28,081 nt of DNA from NCBI GenBank assembly GCA_003450735.1, contig DMEZ01000006.1, forward strand, positions 96,701 through 124,781, written 5' to 3'. The DNA is from Elusimicrobiota bacterium (lineage in GTDB: Bacteria; Elusimicrobiota; Elusimicrobia; UBA1565). Each line of letters opens with the position of its first letter. Position 1 is the stretch's first letter. Below are positions 15,122 through 21,883 of this stretch, piece after piece. The notes under the pieces are model-generated. The model ran no database searches, was not told the DNA's origin, and was given only the letters and a program-made list of their open reading frames with translations. The position numbers and the translations under genes are program-made.

Positions 15122-15842
15122 GAACGCGCGCCCTCTCAAGGGCCGGTCGGTCGGCTTCGTGCCCACGATGGGCGCCCTGCACGAGGGGCACCTCTCGCTC
15201 GTCGAGCGCAGCCGGCGCGAGAACGGCGCGACCCTCGTGAGCATCTTCGTCAACCCGACCCAGTTCAACGACAAGAATGACCTCAAGAACTATCCGCGCA
15301 CCCTGAAGGAAGACTCGGCCAAGCTCGAGGCGGCTGGGGCCGATTTCCTGCTGGTCCCCTCCAGCCGGGAACTCTACCCGGACGGCTACGCCTACCGTGT
15401 CCAGGAGGACCGGCTGAGCCCCCTGCTCTGCGGGGCGTCGCGGCCGGGGCACTTCGCCGGTGTGCTCACCGTCGTCATGAAACTCCTCCAGGCGGCCGAG
15501 GCCGACCGGGCGTACTTCGGCCGCAAGGACTACCAGCAGTACCTGCTCATCAAGGGGATGGCGGAGGCGTTCTTCCTCAAGACGCGCATCCTGAGCTGTC
15601 CCACGGTGCGCGAGAGCGACGGGCTGGCCATGAGCTCGCGCAACCTCCTGCTGAGCCCGGAACAGCGCGCTCTCGCACCGGCCCTGGCGCGAACGCTCAG
15701 GACGGCGAAGACGGCGCATGCCGCGGCGCGGGAGCTGAGGAGGCTCGGCTTTGCGCCGGATTACGTGGAGGACCGCTGGGGCCGCCGCTTCGCCGCGGCC
15801 CGCCTGGGGAAAGTGAGGCTCATCGACAATGTCCGGCTCTAA
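15081..15842 (+). CDS. panC: pantothenate synthetase (pantoate-beta-alanine ligase), probable CTG start
   Basis: 253 residues from CTG 15081. It condenses pantoate and beta-alanine using ATP. Motifs: VPTMGALHEGHLSLV (HxGH nucleotide site), FVNPTQFNDKNDL, RPGHFAGVLTVVMKLL, YFGRKDYQQ and the KMSKS-like MSSRNLLLS. The residues upstream of PTMG (KTLRSITAWRKLRNARPLKG) match the normal PanC N-terminus, including the first strand, so translation must begin upstream of the in-frame GTG at 15159. CTG preceded by GGAGG is the only good candidate. It is somewhat short (family about 280), mainly in the C-terminal domain, which still ends VRLIDNVRL. It overlaps coaC by 14 bases. Confidence 0.93.
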   Translation: MKTLRSITAWRKLRNARPLKGRSVGFVPTMGALHEGHLSLVERSRRENGATLVSIFVNPTQFNDKNDLKNYPRTLKEDSAKLEAAGADFLLVPSSRELYPDGYAYRVQEDRLSPLLCGASRPGHFAGVLTVVMKLLQAAEADRAYFGRKDYQQYLLIKGMAEAFFLKTRILSCPTVRESDGLAMSSRNLLLSPEQRALAPALARTLRTAKTAHAAARELRRLGFAPDYVEDRWGRRFAAARLGKVRLIDNVRL

Positions 15843-16371
15843 CATCCTATTCCAACTTACGGGCTCGATCGCCTGCTATAAAGCCTGCTCCGTGATCTCG
15901 AAGCTCGTCCAGGACGGCTTCACGGTGAAGACCGCGGCCACGGAGTCGGCCCTGCGCTTCATCGGCCCCGCGACGCTGGAGGGGCTCACCCGAGAGCCCG
16001 TCTACGCCGACCTATTCGAGGGCCGCAAGGCCCTGGAGCACGTCGAGCTGACCCAGTGGTACGACCTGGCCATCGTCTGCCCCGCCACGGCGAACATCCT
16101 GGGGAAATTCGCCGGCGGCATCGGCGACGACTGCGTGAGCACGCTCTTCCTGGCGCACGACTTCAAGAAACCCTTCCTCATCGCCCCGGCGATGAACAGC
16201 CGCATGCTCGCCCACCCGGCCGTCCAGCGCTCCATCTCCGTCCTGAAAGGCTGGGGGGTGTCCGTGCTCGGCACCGGGACCGGCCGCCAAGCCTGCGGGG
16301 ACTCCGGCCCCGGCAGGATGCTCGAGCCGGGCGAGATCCATGCCGCGATCCTCAAGGCGCTGAAGGCATGA
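15829..16371 (+). CDS. coaC: phosphopantothenoylcysteine decarboxylase, stand-alone CoaC
   Basis: 180 residues, an FMN-dependent HFCD-family flavoprotein that decarboxylates phosphopantothenoylcysteine to phosphopantetheine. Motifs: LFQLTGSIACYKA (flavin binding), the catalytic His in LEHVELTQW, CPATANILGKFAGGIGDD, the substrate-clamp motif APAMNSRM, and the essential Cys in GRQACGDSGPGRM. In most bacteria this domain is fused to CoaB; here it ends on its own stop codon, and coaB begins at the same ATGA. Cytoplasmic, part of the CoA operon. Confidence 0.94.
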   Translation: MSGSNILFQLTGSIACYKACSVISKLVQDGFTVKTAATESALRFIGPATLEGLTREPVYADLFEGRKALEHVELTQWYDLAIVCPATANILGKFAGGIGDDCVSTLFLAHDFKKPFLIAPAMNSRMLAHPAVQRSISVLKGWGVSVLGTGTGRQACGDSGPGRMLEPGEIHAAILKALKA

Positions 16372-17027
16372 GGGTCCTCATCACCTCCGGCGCCACTAGA
16401 GAGCCCATCGACGGCGTGCGCTTCATCACCAACCTCAGCACCGGGAAAACCGGCGCGGCGCTCGCGGAACGCTTCCTCAAGAAGGGCTGCGAGGTCGTCT
16501 ACCTCCATGGAGCGCAAGCGGCCCGGCCCTCCCGCAAGGCCCGCCGCGTCGAGTTCGGCAGCTTCGCTGACCTGGACGCGAAACTGCGCTCCGAACTGAG
16601 GGCGCGCCCATTCGACGCGATCCTCCACCTGGCCGCGGTGAGCGACTATTCCGTACGGTCGGTGCGCGTGGGCGGCGTACGCCGCGCGCCCAACCGGCTG
16701 GCCAAGCTCGACTCCGGCCGGGAGGTGTCGATCCGCCTGAAGCGGAACCCGAAGCTCCTCGACCGGCTTGGCCGTTACGCCGGCCGCTTAAAACCCTTCA
16801 TCGCGGCCTTCAAGCTGACCAACGGTGCGGATGCTCGGAAGATCGAAGACTCCGTGCATCGACTCTCCGAAAAAGCGGACATCGTGGTCCACAACGACCT
16901 CTCCGAGTTCGCCGACGGCCGAACCCATCCGTTCCACGTCTACGAAGCGGGCCGGAAGGTCGCGGACTGCCGTTCCCGGGCCGCCCTGGCGGCGCGCCTG
17001 CTGAAGCTGCTGAGAAAGGAGGGATGA
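16368..17027 (+). CDS. coaB: phosphopantothenate-cysteine ligase, stand-alone CoaB
   Basis: 219 residues. It activates 4'-phosphopantothenate with a nucleotide triphosphate and joins it to cysteine. Motifs: LITSGATREPIDGVRFITNLSTGKTG at the N-terminus, LHLAAVSDYSV, a basic substrate-binding stretch (RLKRNPKLLDRL), FKLTNG, and DIVVHNDLSEF. The length equals a CoaB domain alone, confirming a split CoaB/CoaC pair. The ATG at 16368 overlaps the coaC stop (ATGA), so the two enzymes are made in coupled amounts, as the fusion would give. The corresponding track frame could start earlier, inside coaC, but this would only add out-of-family sequence. Confidence 0.92.
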   Translation: MRVLITSGATREPIDGVRFITNLSTGKTGAALAERFLKKGCEVVYLHGAQAARPSRKARRVEFGSFADLDAKLRSELRARPFDAILHLAAVSDYSVRSVRVGGVRRAPNRLAKLDSGREVSIRLKRNPKLLDRLGRYAGRLKPFIAAFKLTNGADARKIEDSVHRLSEKADIVVHNDLSEFADGRTHPFHVYEAGRKVADCRSRAALAARLLKLLRKEG

Positions 17028-17028
17028 C

Positions 17029-17808
17029 ATGCTCTTGACCCTGGACGTCGGGAACAGCCAGATCTACGGCGGGGTGTTCGACGGGGAGACTCTGAAGCTC
17101 AAGTTCCGGAAGACCTCGAAAACGGACGTCACCTCCGACGAGCTGGGCGTGTTCCTGCGCGGCGTCCTGCGGGAGAGCGGCCTCGCCCCCGATTCGATAA
17201 AGGACGCGGCGGTGTGCAGCGTGGTGCCCGACCTGGCGCATCCGGTCCGCAACTGCTGTCTCAAGTACTTCGGGAAGGAGCCCTTCCTGCTCCAGCCCGG
17301 GGTGAAGACGGGGCTGAACATCAAGTACAAGAACCCGGCGGAGGTGGGCGCAGACCGCATCGCCAACGCCATCGCTGCGGTCCACCGGCATCCGGGAAAG
17401 AACCTGATCCTCATCGACCTCGGGACGGCGACCACCTTCTGCGCCGTCACGGGCTCAGGGAACTACCTGGGCGGGATCATCCTGCCCGGCCTGAGGATCT
17501 CGATGGAGGCGCTGGCGACCCGGACGGCCAAACTGCCCGCCGTCGAGATCGTGCGGCCGAAGGAACTCCTGGGCCGCACCACGGCGGACAGCATCCAAGC
17601 CGGACTCTTCTACGGCAATCTCGCGGCCATCCGGACGATCTCCGCGGCCCTCAAGACGGAATGCTTCGACTCGAAGGACGCGATCGTGATCGGGACGGGA
17701 GGGTTCTCCCGCCTCTTCGAAGGCGAGCGGGCCTTCGCTGAGATCGTCCCGGACCTGGTCCTGGAGGGCCTGGCCCTGGCCTTCCGGATGAACGCGGAGC
17801 AGGACTGA
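17029..17808 (+). CDS. coaX: type III pantothenate kinase CoaX
   Basis: 259 residues, standard for CoaX. It phosphorylates pantothenate, is an ASKHA-fold kinase and needs a monovalent cation; type III enzymes are not feedback-inhibited by CoA. Motifs: the phosphate loop LTLDVGNSQIYGGVFDG, GADRIANAIAAV, LIDLGTATTFCAV, GGIILPGLRISMEAL and VIGTGGFSRLF. The ATG lies one base after the coaB stop, with a strong AAGGAGGG SD. It completes the set from ketoisovalerate to phosphopantetheine, except panD; coaD and coaE are also not in the window. Confidence 0.96.
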   Translation: MLLTLDVGNSQIYGGVFDGETLKLKFRKTSKTDVTSDELGVFLRGVLRESGLAPDSIKDAAVCSVVPDLAHPVRNCCLKYFGKEPFLLQPGVKTGLNIKYKNPAEVGADRIANAIAAVHRHPGKNLILIDLGTATTFCAVTGSGNYLGGIILPGLRISMEALATRTAKLPAVEIVRPKELLGRTTADSIQAGLFYGNLAAIRTISAALKTECFDSKDAIVIGTGGFSRLFEGERAFAEIVPDLVLEGLALAFRMNAEQD

Positions 17809-17813
17809 TTTCC

Positions 17814-17819
17814 TATAAT
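17814..17819 (+). promoter_or_regulatory. consensus -10 (TATAAT) for the M23 peptidase gene
   Basis: TATAAT begins 5 bases after the coaX stop and ends 6 bases before the GTG at 17826, which places the transcription start on the start codon. No SD is present. Confidence 0.65.
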
Positions 17820-17825
17820 CCCCCC

Positions 17826-18461
17826 GTGCTCCGACGGACGGCGTGCCTCGCGCTCCTGCTCTGCTTCGCTCCCCCCTCCTTCGCCGCGCCCAAGCCCAAG
17901 GCCTCCGCCGACTCGGTTGAACAGGCCGGCTACAACAAGCGCAAGAAGGAGCTCAAGAAGTACCACGAGAAGGAGCAGCTCGACGAGAAGCCGGTGCTGG
18001 AAGTGCTCAAGGACAACGGCATGTTCGCCTCGGCCGACGCCTCGGGCTTCCGCCCCTTCAAGGTGCGCGTCTACGGCGGCTTCTACCGCTGGCCCCTCAA
18101 GGCGGGGATCGTGAGCTCCGAGTTCGGCAAGCGCTGGGGCAAGCGGCACGAGGGCATCGACATCGCGGCCGACGAGGGCGTCCCCATCCTGGCTTCGGCC
18201 GGAGGGACCGTGATCTACGCCGACGACAAACTCCGCGGCTACGGCAACGTGGTCATTTTGCGCCACGACGACGCGACCACGACGCTCTACGCCCACAACC
18301 AGAAGCTGCTCGTGCAGAAGGGCCAGCAGGTGAAGGCCGGCGAGCAGATCGCCGCCCTGGGCTCCACCGGCCACTCCACCGGGCCGCACGTCCACTTCGA
18401 GATCCGGGTGAAGGGCAAGGCCGTCAACCCGCGCAAGAAGCTCATCAAGAGCAAGTTCTGA
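17826..18461 (+). CDS. secreted M23 (LytM/lysostaphin-type) metallopeptidase
   Basis: 211 residues. Signal peptide ~1-21 (TACLALLLCFAPPSFA), a Lys-rich helical spacer (~25-60), then the M23 domain (~85-200). The zinc ligands are visible: His108 and Asp112 (RHEGIDIAADEG), and His190 of HVH (188-190) in STGPHVHFEIR, with NVVILRHDDATTTLYAHN between. These enzymes cut peptidoglycan cross-bridges, or regulate amidases when degenerate; here the ligands are intact, so an active endopeptidase is likely. The GTG start is set by TATAAT and implies a leaderless mRNA. The stop overlaps the next start (CTGA). Confidence 0.9.
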   Translation: MLRRTACLALLLCFAPPSFAAPKPKASADSVEQAGYNKRKKELKKYHEKEQLDEKPVLEVLKDNGMFASADASGFRPFKVRVYGGFYRWPLKAGIVSSEFGKRWGKRHEGIDIAADEGVPILASAGGTVIYADDKLRGYGNVVILRHDDATTTLYAHNQKLLVQKGQQVKAGEQIAALGSTGHSTGPHVHFEIRVKGKAVNPRKKLIKSKF

Positions 18462-18958
18462 AAGAGACCCCGGCCGCCGTCTCCATCCTGCTCGCCACCG
18501 GCCCTCACGGGCCGGAGCTGCTGCTCATCCACCGCGCCGAGCGGGAAAACGACCCCTGGTCGGGGCACATGGCCTTGCCAGGCGGGCGGCGCGAGGCGGG
18601 CGACCAGGACCTGCTGGAGACCGCCATCCGGGAGACTTTCGAGGAGACCGGCGTGCGCCTGAGGCGGGAGGGCCTTGTCGGGACGCTGGAGGACCTGCGC
18701 CCGCGCCACCGCTCCATCCCGAAGGTGCTGGTGCGTCCGTTCGTGTTCCGGCTGAACTCCCGGCCGAGGACCCGGCCGAGCGACGAGGTGGCCGCCTGCT
18801 GGTGGGTCTCCCTCGGGCGGCTGAAGAGGTCTTCCTGCCGCATCCACGTCCCCGAGCGGAAGCTCGCGGTGGACGCCTACCTAATAGGTCCTCATATCGT
18901 CTGGGGCATCACCCAGCGCATCCTCTCGGCCCTGTTCCTAAAGACCGAGCTCGCCTGA
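18458..18958 (+). CDS. Nudix hydrolase, NudL/CoA-pyrophosphatase-like, probable CTG start
   Basis: 166 residues from CTG 18458. The Nudix core is GHMALPGGRREAGDQDLLE followed by RETFEETGV. With PWSGHMALPGG before it, it resembles CoA pyrophosphatases of the NudL type, which also carry an upstream strand like this one (VSILLATGPHGPELLLIHRAE). That strand belongs to the fold, so starting at the in-frame ATG 18569 would delete half of it. No ATG, GTG or TTG exists in frame upstream back to at least 18302. CTG overlaps the previous TGA as CTGA, the same geometry as the many ATGA junctions here. A CoA-degrading role near a CoA operon is attractive but unproven. The 3' end overlaps the convergent HD gene by 21 bases. 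Confidence 0.82.
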   Translation: MKETPAAVSILLATGPHGPELLLIHRAERENDPWSGHMALPGGRREAGDQDLLETAIRETFEETGVRLRREGLVGTLEDLRPRHRSIPKVLVRPFVFRLNSRPRTRPSDEVAACWWVSLGRLKRSSCRIHVPERKLAVDAYLIGPHIVWGITQRILSALFLKTELA

Positions 18959-19501
18959 GATCCGGCGCATCGCGTCGACGCCGAGCTCCGCGAACTCGGG
19001 CAGCGGGATGCCGATCTGCTCGCACTCCCGGATGATGTCGCGGTCCACCTTGGCGGCGAAGGCCTTCTCCTTCATGCGCTTGACCACGGAGGAGGGCTTG
19101 ACGCTCGCGAGCTTCTTGTCCGGGTAGACCAGGGTCGTGGCGGTGATGAGGCCGGTGAGGGTCTCGCCGGCGGCGAGCGCCTTGTGGAACTTCTCGGTCC
19201 TCTTCTGGCCGTGGGCCTGTTCGTTGTGCATCTTGACGGCCTCGACCAAGGCGGGCGGATAGCCCGCCTGGGTCAGGATCTCGACGCTCTTCAAGCCGTG
19301 GATTGCGAGGTCGGCGTTGACGATCTCGACGTCCACGTCGTGCAGGAGGCCCGCCAGGCCCCAGAGCTCCTCGTCCTCGCCCAGGCGCCGGGCGAGGGCG
19401 CGCAGCACCGCCTCGGAGGCGAGGCAGTGCTTGATCATGTTCTCGTTCTTGACGTGCTCCTTGAGGAGGGACAGCGCGGCGTCGCGGGAAAGGGTGGTCA
19501 T
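18938..19501 (-). CDS. HD-domain (HDIG-type) phosphohydrolase-like protein
   Basis: 187 residues, cytoplasmic. HD-domain metal ligands are present: His25 (MIKHCLASE), His54-Asp55 (LLHDVD), His68 (AIHGLKSVE) and His92 (VKMHNEQ), followed by a conserved-looking helix (LAAGETLTGLITATTLVYPD). Proteins of this compact type are widespread, usually uncharacterised, and presumed nucleotide or phosphate-ester hydrolases. The ATG at 19501 lies 7 bases after TAGGAT with no SD (CCCCCC precedes it), so leaderless. It is divergent from the long right-hand operon and convergent, overlapping, with the Nudix gene. Confidence 0.85.
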   Translation of the reverse strand: MTTLSRDAALSLLKEHVKNENMIKHCLASEAVLRALARRLGEDEELWGLAGLLHDVDVEIVNADLAIHGLKSVEILTQAGYPPALVEAVKMHNEQAHGQKRTEKFHKALAAGETLTGLITATTLVYPDKKLASVKPSSVVKRMKEKAFAAKVDRDIIRECEQIGIPLPEFAELGVDAMRRISGELGL

Positions 19502-19508
19502 GGGGGGT

Positions 19509-19514
19509 ATCCTA
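19509..19514 (-). promoter_or_regulatory. -10 hexamer (TAGGAT) of the HD-domain gene
   Basis: TAGGAT on the minus strand ends 7 bases before the ATG at 19501. An overlapping TATGAT lies 5 bases further upstream. Confidence 0.5.
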
Positions 19515-19555
19515 TCATAGAGCCCGTCCGCGGCTCCAAACCGGCGAGATTAATA

Positions 19556-19561
19556 TATACT
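19556..19561 (+). promoter_or_regulatory. -10 hexamer (TATACT) of the right-hand catabolic operon
   Basis: TATACT lies in an AT-rich island (ATTAATATATACTTT) and gives a leader of about 27 bases that contains an SD (GAGGT, 19586-19590) 5 bases before the ATG. No consensus -35 is visible, so an activator may be needed. Confidence 0.55.
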
Positions 19562-19595
19562 TTCCTTAGAAGATCCCGCCCCTCAGAGGTGAATC

Positions 19596-20375
19596 ATGGC
19601 CGTGGACCTTGAGAAGCTCCTCCGCCCTGTCGACAATCCGGCCCTCCCCTTCCCGCCCAAGTGCATGACGCTCGCCAGCGGCGAGATCATGGTCGTCCGC
19701 CAGGTGGGGCGCGAGGAGATCCCCAACATCCTGCCCCACATCGAGCCCCTCATCCACGTCGAGCGCGACTACTACGACATCGTAGCCGCCCGTCTCTACG
19801 CCGAGCTGCTGGGCTTCTACCGCCATCGCGTGCAGGACGAGTACGTCCTCGTCGCCCAGATCGACGGCGAGCTCACCGCCGTGGTCAACGGCCGGCGGGT
19901 GGACTCCAAGGTCGGCATGTCCTACCACACCCTCACCTTGCGCCGCGGCCTGCGCATCGGCTCGCACGCCTTCGCCTCCAAGATGGAGTACCACATGGAG
20001 ATCATGAAGCAGGAGGCGGTGCTCGTCGTCGCCGAGTCCCCCATCGGCTTTAGGCGCTGGATGATCGAGTACGAGCTCGAGAAGCGCTTCGAGGTGCCCC
20101 ACGAGCTCGGCGGGGTGCCCACCTACGCACTCACGCAGGCCCTCTACCAGAAGGCCCGCGGAAAGCTCATCGTCGGGCGCCGCCCCGTGCCGGTTAAGCT
20201 GCTCGCCAAGGCCGAGGCCGCCATCCTGCCGCCCTCGGACCCGCCGCGGCCGCCCATGGACATGCTCGCGGCCACGCGCTCGATGTCCGACCCCACCGGC
20301 AGCGTGCTCATCTCCCGGCGGGCCGACGAGCTGCGGGCGCCCGTCCCCGCGAAGAAGGGGGCCCGCCATGCGTGA
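19596..20375 (+). CDS. unrecognised protein heading the thiolase/carbamoyltransferase operon
   Basis: 259 residues, no signal peptide or membrane helix. Residues ~20-190 look like a compact alpha/beta domain: GEIMVVRQVGREEIPNI, a central YVLVAQIDGELTAVVNGR and VGMSYHTLTLRRGL, then EAVLVVAESPIGFRRWMIE. The layout vaguely recalls GNAT acyltransferases, but I cannot see a firm acetyl-CoA loop. The C-terminal ~50 residues are Pro/Ala-rich and probably disordered. It overlaps the thiolase-like gene by 8 bases and shares its promoter, so it likely works with that complex, perhaps as a subunit or acyl carrier-side enzyme (inference). Start: ATG with a good SD. Confidence 0.65.
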   Translation: MAVDLEKLLRPVDNPALPFPPKCMTLASGEIMVVRQVGREEIPNILPHIEPLIHVERDYYDIVAARLYAELLGFYRHRVQDEYVLVAQIDGELTAVVNGRRVDSKVGMSYHTLTLRRGLRIGSHAFASKMEYHMEIMKQEAVLVVAESPIGFRRWMIEYELEKRFEVPHELGGVPTYALTQALYQKARGKLIVGRRPVPVKLLAKAEAAILPPSDPPRPPMDMLAATRSMSDPTGSVLISRRADELRAPVPAKKGARHA

Positions 20376-21543
20376 GGTCTACGTCGCAGGCATCGGCATC
20401 ACCTCCTTCACCCGGCTCGAGTACCCTTTGGTCGAGATCGCGGCCTACCCGGCCATGATGGCGCTCAAGGAGAGCGGGCTCAGGAAGATCGACCACCTCT
20501 ACGCGGCCAACATGGGCGGCGGCCGCATCAACGGACAGACGGGCCTCGCGAGCGCGGTCGTCGACAACCTCGGCCTCACCCCCGCCGGGGCTGAGACCAT
20601 CGAGAACGGCCCGGCCTCCGGCGCCTCGGCCCTCAAGGAAGGCTTCATGGCCGTGGCCTCCGGGATGCACGACGTCGTGCTGGTCACGGGCGCGGAGCGC
20701 ATGCGCGCGGTCAACAACCTGGAGGCCACGGACTTCGTGGCGACCCTGACGCACCCCTACGCGGAGTACATCTACGGCGTGACCCTGCCCTCCCTGGCGG
20801 GGATGTTCACCCGCCTGCACATGGACCGCTACAAGGTGACGCCCCGCCACCTCGCGATGGTCGCGGTGAAGAACCACGGCAACGCGATGTTCAACCCCTT
20901 CGCGCACCTGCACCAGCCCATCACGCTCGAGGGCATCCTGGACTCCGAGGACGCGGCCACGAACAACCCGGTCGTGGCCGACCCCCTGCGGTTCTTCGAC
21001 TGCTGCCCGGTCTCGGACGGGGCGGCCTGCCTGATCCTCTCGACCGCGGAGGTCGCGAGGAAGACGGGCAAGCCGATGGTGCGCCTCTCCGGCGTGGGCC
21101 AGGCGACGGACACCCTCTGCGTGCACGAAAGAGACAACCCCCTCGAGCTGCCGGCCGTCCGCGGCGCGGCGGCCCAGTCCCTCAAGATGGCCGGCAAGAA
21201 GCCCTCCGACGTGGACGTGGCCGAGCTCCACGACGCCTTCACCATCCTCGAGATCGTGGAGAGCGAGGAGTGCGGCTTCTTCAAGAAGGGCGAGGGCCAC
21301 CTCGCGCTCGCGAAAGGCGAGACCGGGCTCAAGGGAAGACTGCCCATCAACACGTCCGGCGGCCTGAAGGCCAAGGGCCACCCGGTCGGAGCGACCGGCG
21401 TGGGCCAGGCCCACGAGATCGTCCTCCAGCTGAGGGGCGAGGCCGGCGAGCGGCAGGTGAAGGGCGCCAAGACCGGCTTCACGGTCAACTTCGGCGGCTT
21501 CGGCAACAACGTCGTCTCGCTCTGCTTCACGCGGGAGAAATAG
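20368..21543 (+). CDS. thiolase-superfamily protein (SCP2/archaeal type) lacking the nucleophilic cysteine
   Basis: 391 residues, full length for the archaeal/SCP2-type thiolase fold. Shared features: VYVAGIGITSF at the N-terminus, LVTGAERM, LRFFDCCPVSDGAA, ELHDAFTILEI with its catalytic His, NTSGGLKAKGHPVGATG with the second His, and a C-terminal NFGGFGNN. At the site that normally reads N-x-CASG, this protein reads ENGPASG, with Pro82 where the acyl-accepting Cys belongs, so ordinary thiolysis or Claisen chemistry through an acyl-Cys is not expected. It is followed at once by a DUF35 protein, its usual partner. Cys-less thiolase/DUF35 pairs such as steroid Ltp2 act as retro-aldolases, so C-C cleavage or aldol chemistry is a reasonable guess. 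Confidence 0.88.
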   Translation: MREVYVAGIGITSFTRLEYPLVEIAAYPAMMALKESGLRKIDHLYAANMGGGRINGQTGLASAVVDNLGLTPAGAETIENGPASGASALKEGFMAVASGMHDVVLVTGAERMRAVNNLEATDFVATLTHPYAEYIYGVTLPSLAGMFTRLHMDRYKVTPRHLAMVAVKNHGNAMFNPFAHLHQPITLEGILDSEDAATNNPVVADPLRFFDCCPVSDGAACLILSTAEVARKTGKPMVRLSGVGQATDTLCVHERDNPLELPAVRGAAAQSLKMAGKKPSDVDVAELHDAFTILEIVESEECGFFKKGEGHLALAKGETGLKGRLPINTSGGLKAKGHPVGATGVGQAHEIVLQLRGEAGERQVKGAKTGFTVNFGGFGNNVVSLCFTREK

Positions 21544-21544
21544 C

Positions 21545-21883
21545 ATGCAGCTCGACATCCTCGGCTACCAGTGCAAGAAGTGCCAGACGATCAGCTACCC
21601 CTACCGCACCCTCTGCCGCAAGTGCGGCCACGACGCCTTCGACCCCGTGCCCCTGCCCAAGAAGGGGAAGCTCCTGACCTTCACCCAGCTCTTCACCCTG
21701 CCCGGCGACTTCGAGGTCAACGACATCACCCTCGGCATCGTGGAGCTCGAGAACGGCGTGCGCATGACGGCCCAGCTCAAGATCGACGCCCCGAAGATGG
21801 GGATGGCCGTGCAGGGGAAGGTCGAAGTGGTCCGCCAGGCGGGCTACGACAAGTGCCGCGGGATGGTGTTCTACCCCCGGTGA
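21545..21883 (+). CDS. DUF35 zinc-ribbon/OB-fold partner of the thiolase-like protein
   Basis: 112 residues. The N-terminal rubredoxin-like zinc ribbon has Cys10, Cys13, Cys24 and Cys27 (CX2C-X10-CX2C), followed by an OB-fold (GKLLTFTQLFTLPGDFE; ITLGIVELENGVRMTAQL). DUF35 proteins bind acyl-CoA and bridge thiolase-family enzymes to partners, channeling the acyl group in archaeal acetoacetyl-CoA thiolase/HMG-CoA synthase and in Ltp2 aldolase complexes. The gene begins one base after the thiolase stop and overlaps the next by GTGA, so a fixed complex with the thiolase-like protein is very likely. Confidence 0.92.
   Translation: MQLDILGYQCKKCQTISYPYRTLCRKCGHDAFDPVPLPKKGKLLTFTQLFTLPGDFEVNDITLGIVELENGVRMTAQLKIDAPKMGMAVQGKVEVVRQAGYDKCRGMVFYPR

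Noticed and set aside
15159..15161. GTG 15159 as the panC start
   Set aside because: It would delete the conserved N-terminal strand and begin inside the VPTMGALHEGH motif; the CTG with GGAGG upstream is better.
18569..18571. ATG 18569 as the Nudix gene start
   Set aside because: It cuts into the Nudix fold just before the PGG motif and leaves a 110-base untranslated gap that clearly encodes the missing strand.
19502..19595. Operator-like palindrome in the promoter gap of the catabolic operon
   Set aside because: The AT-rich ATTAATATATAC tract is explained by the -10; I found no convincing symmetric site of useful length.
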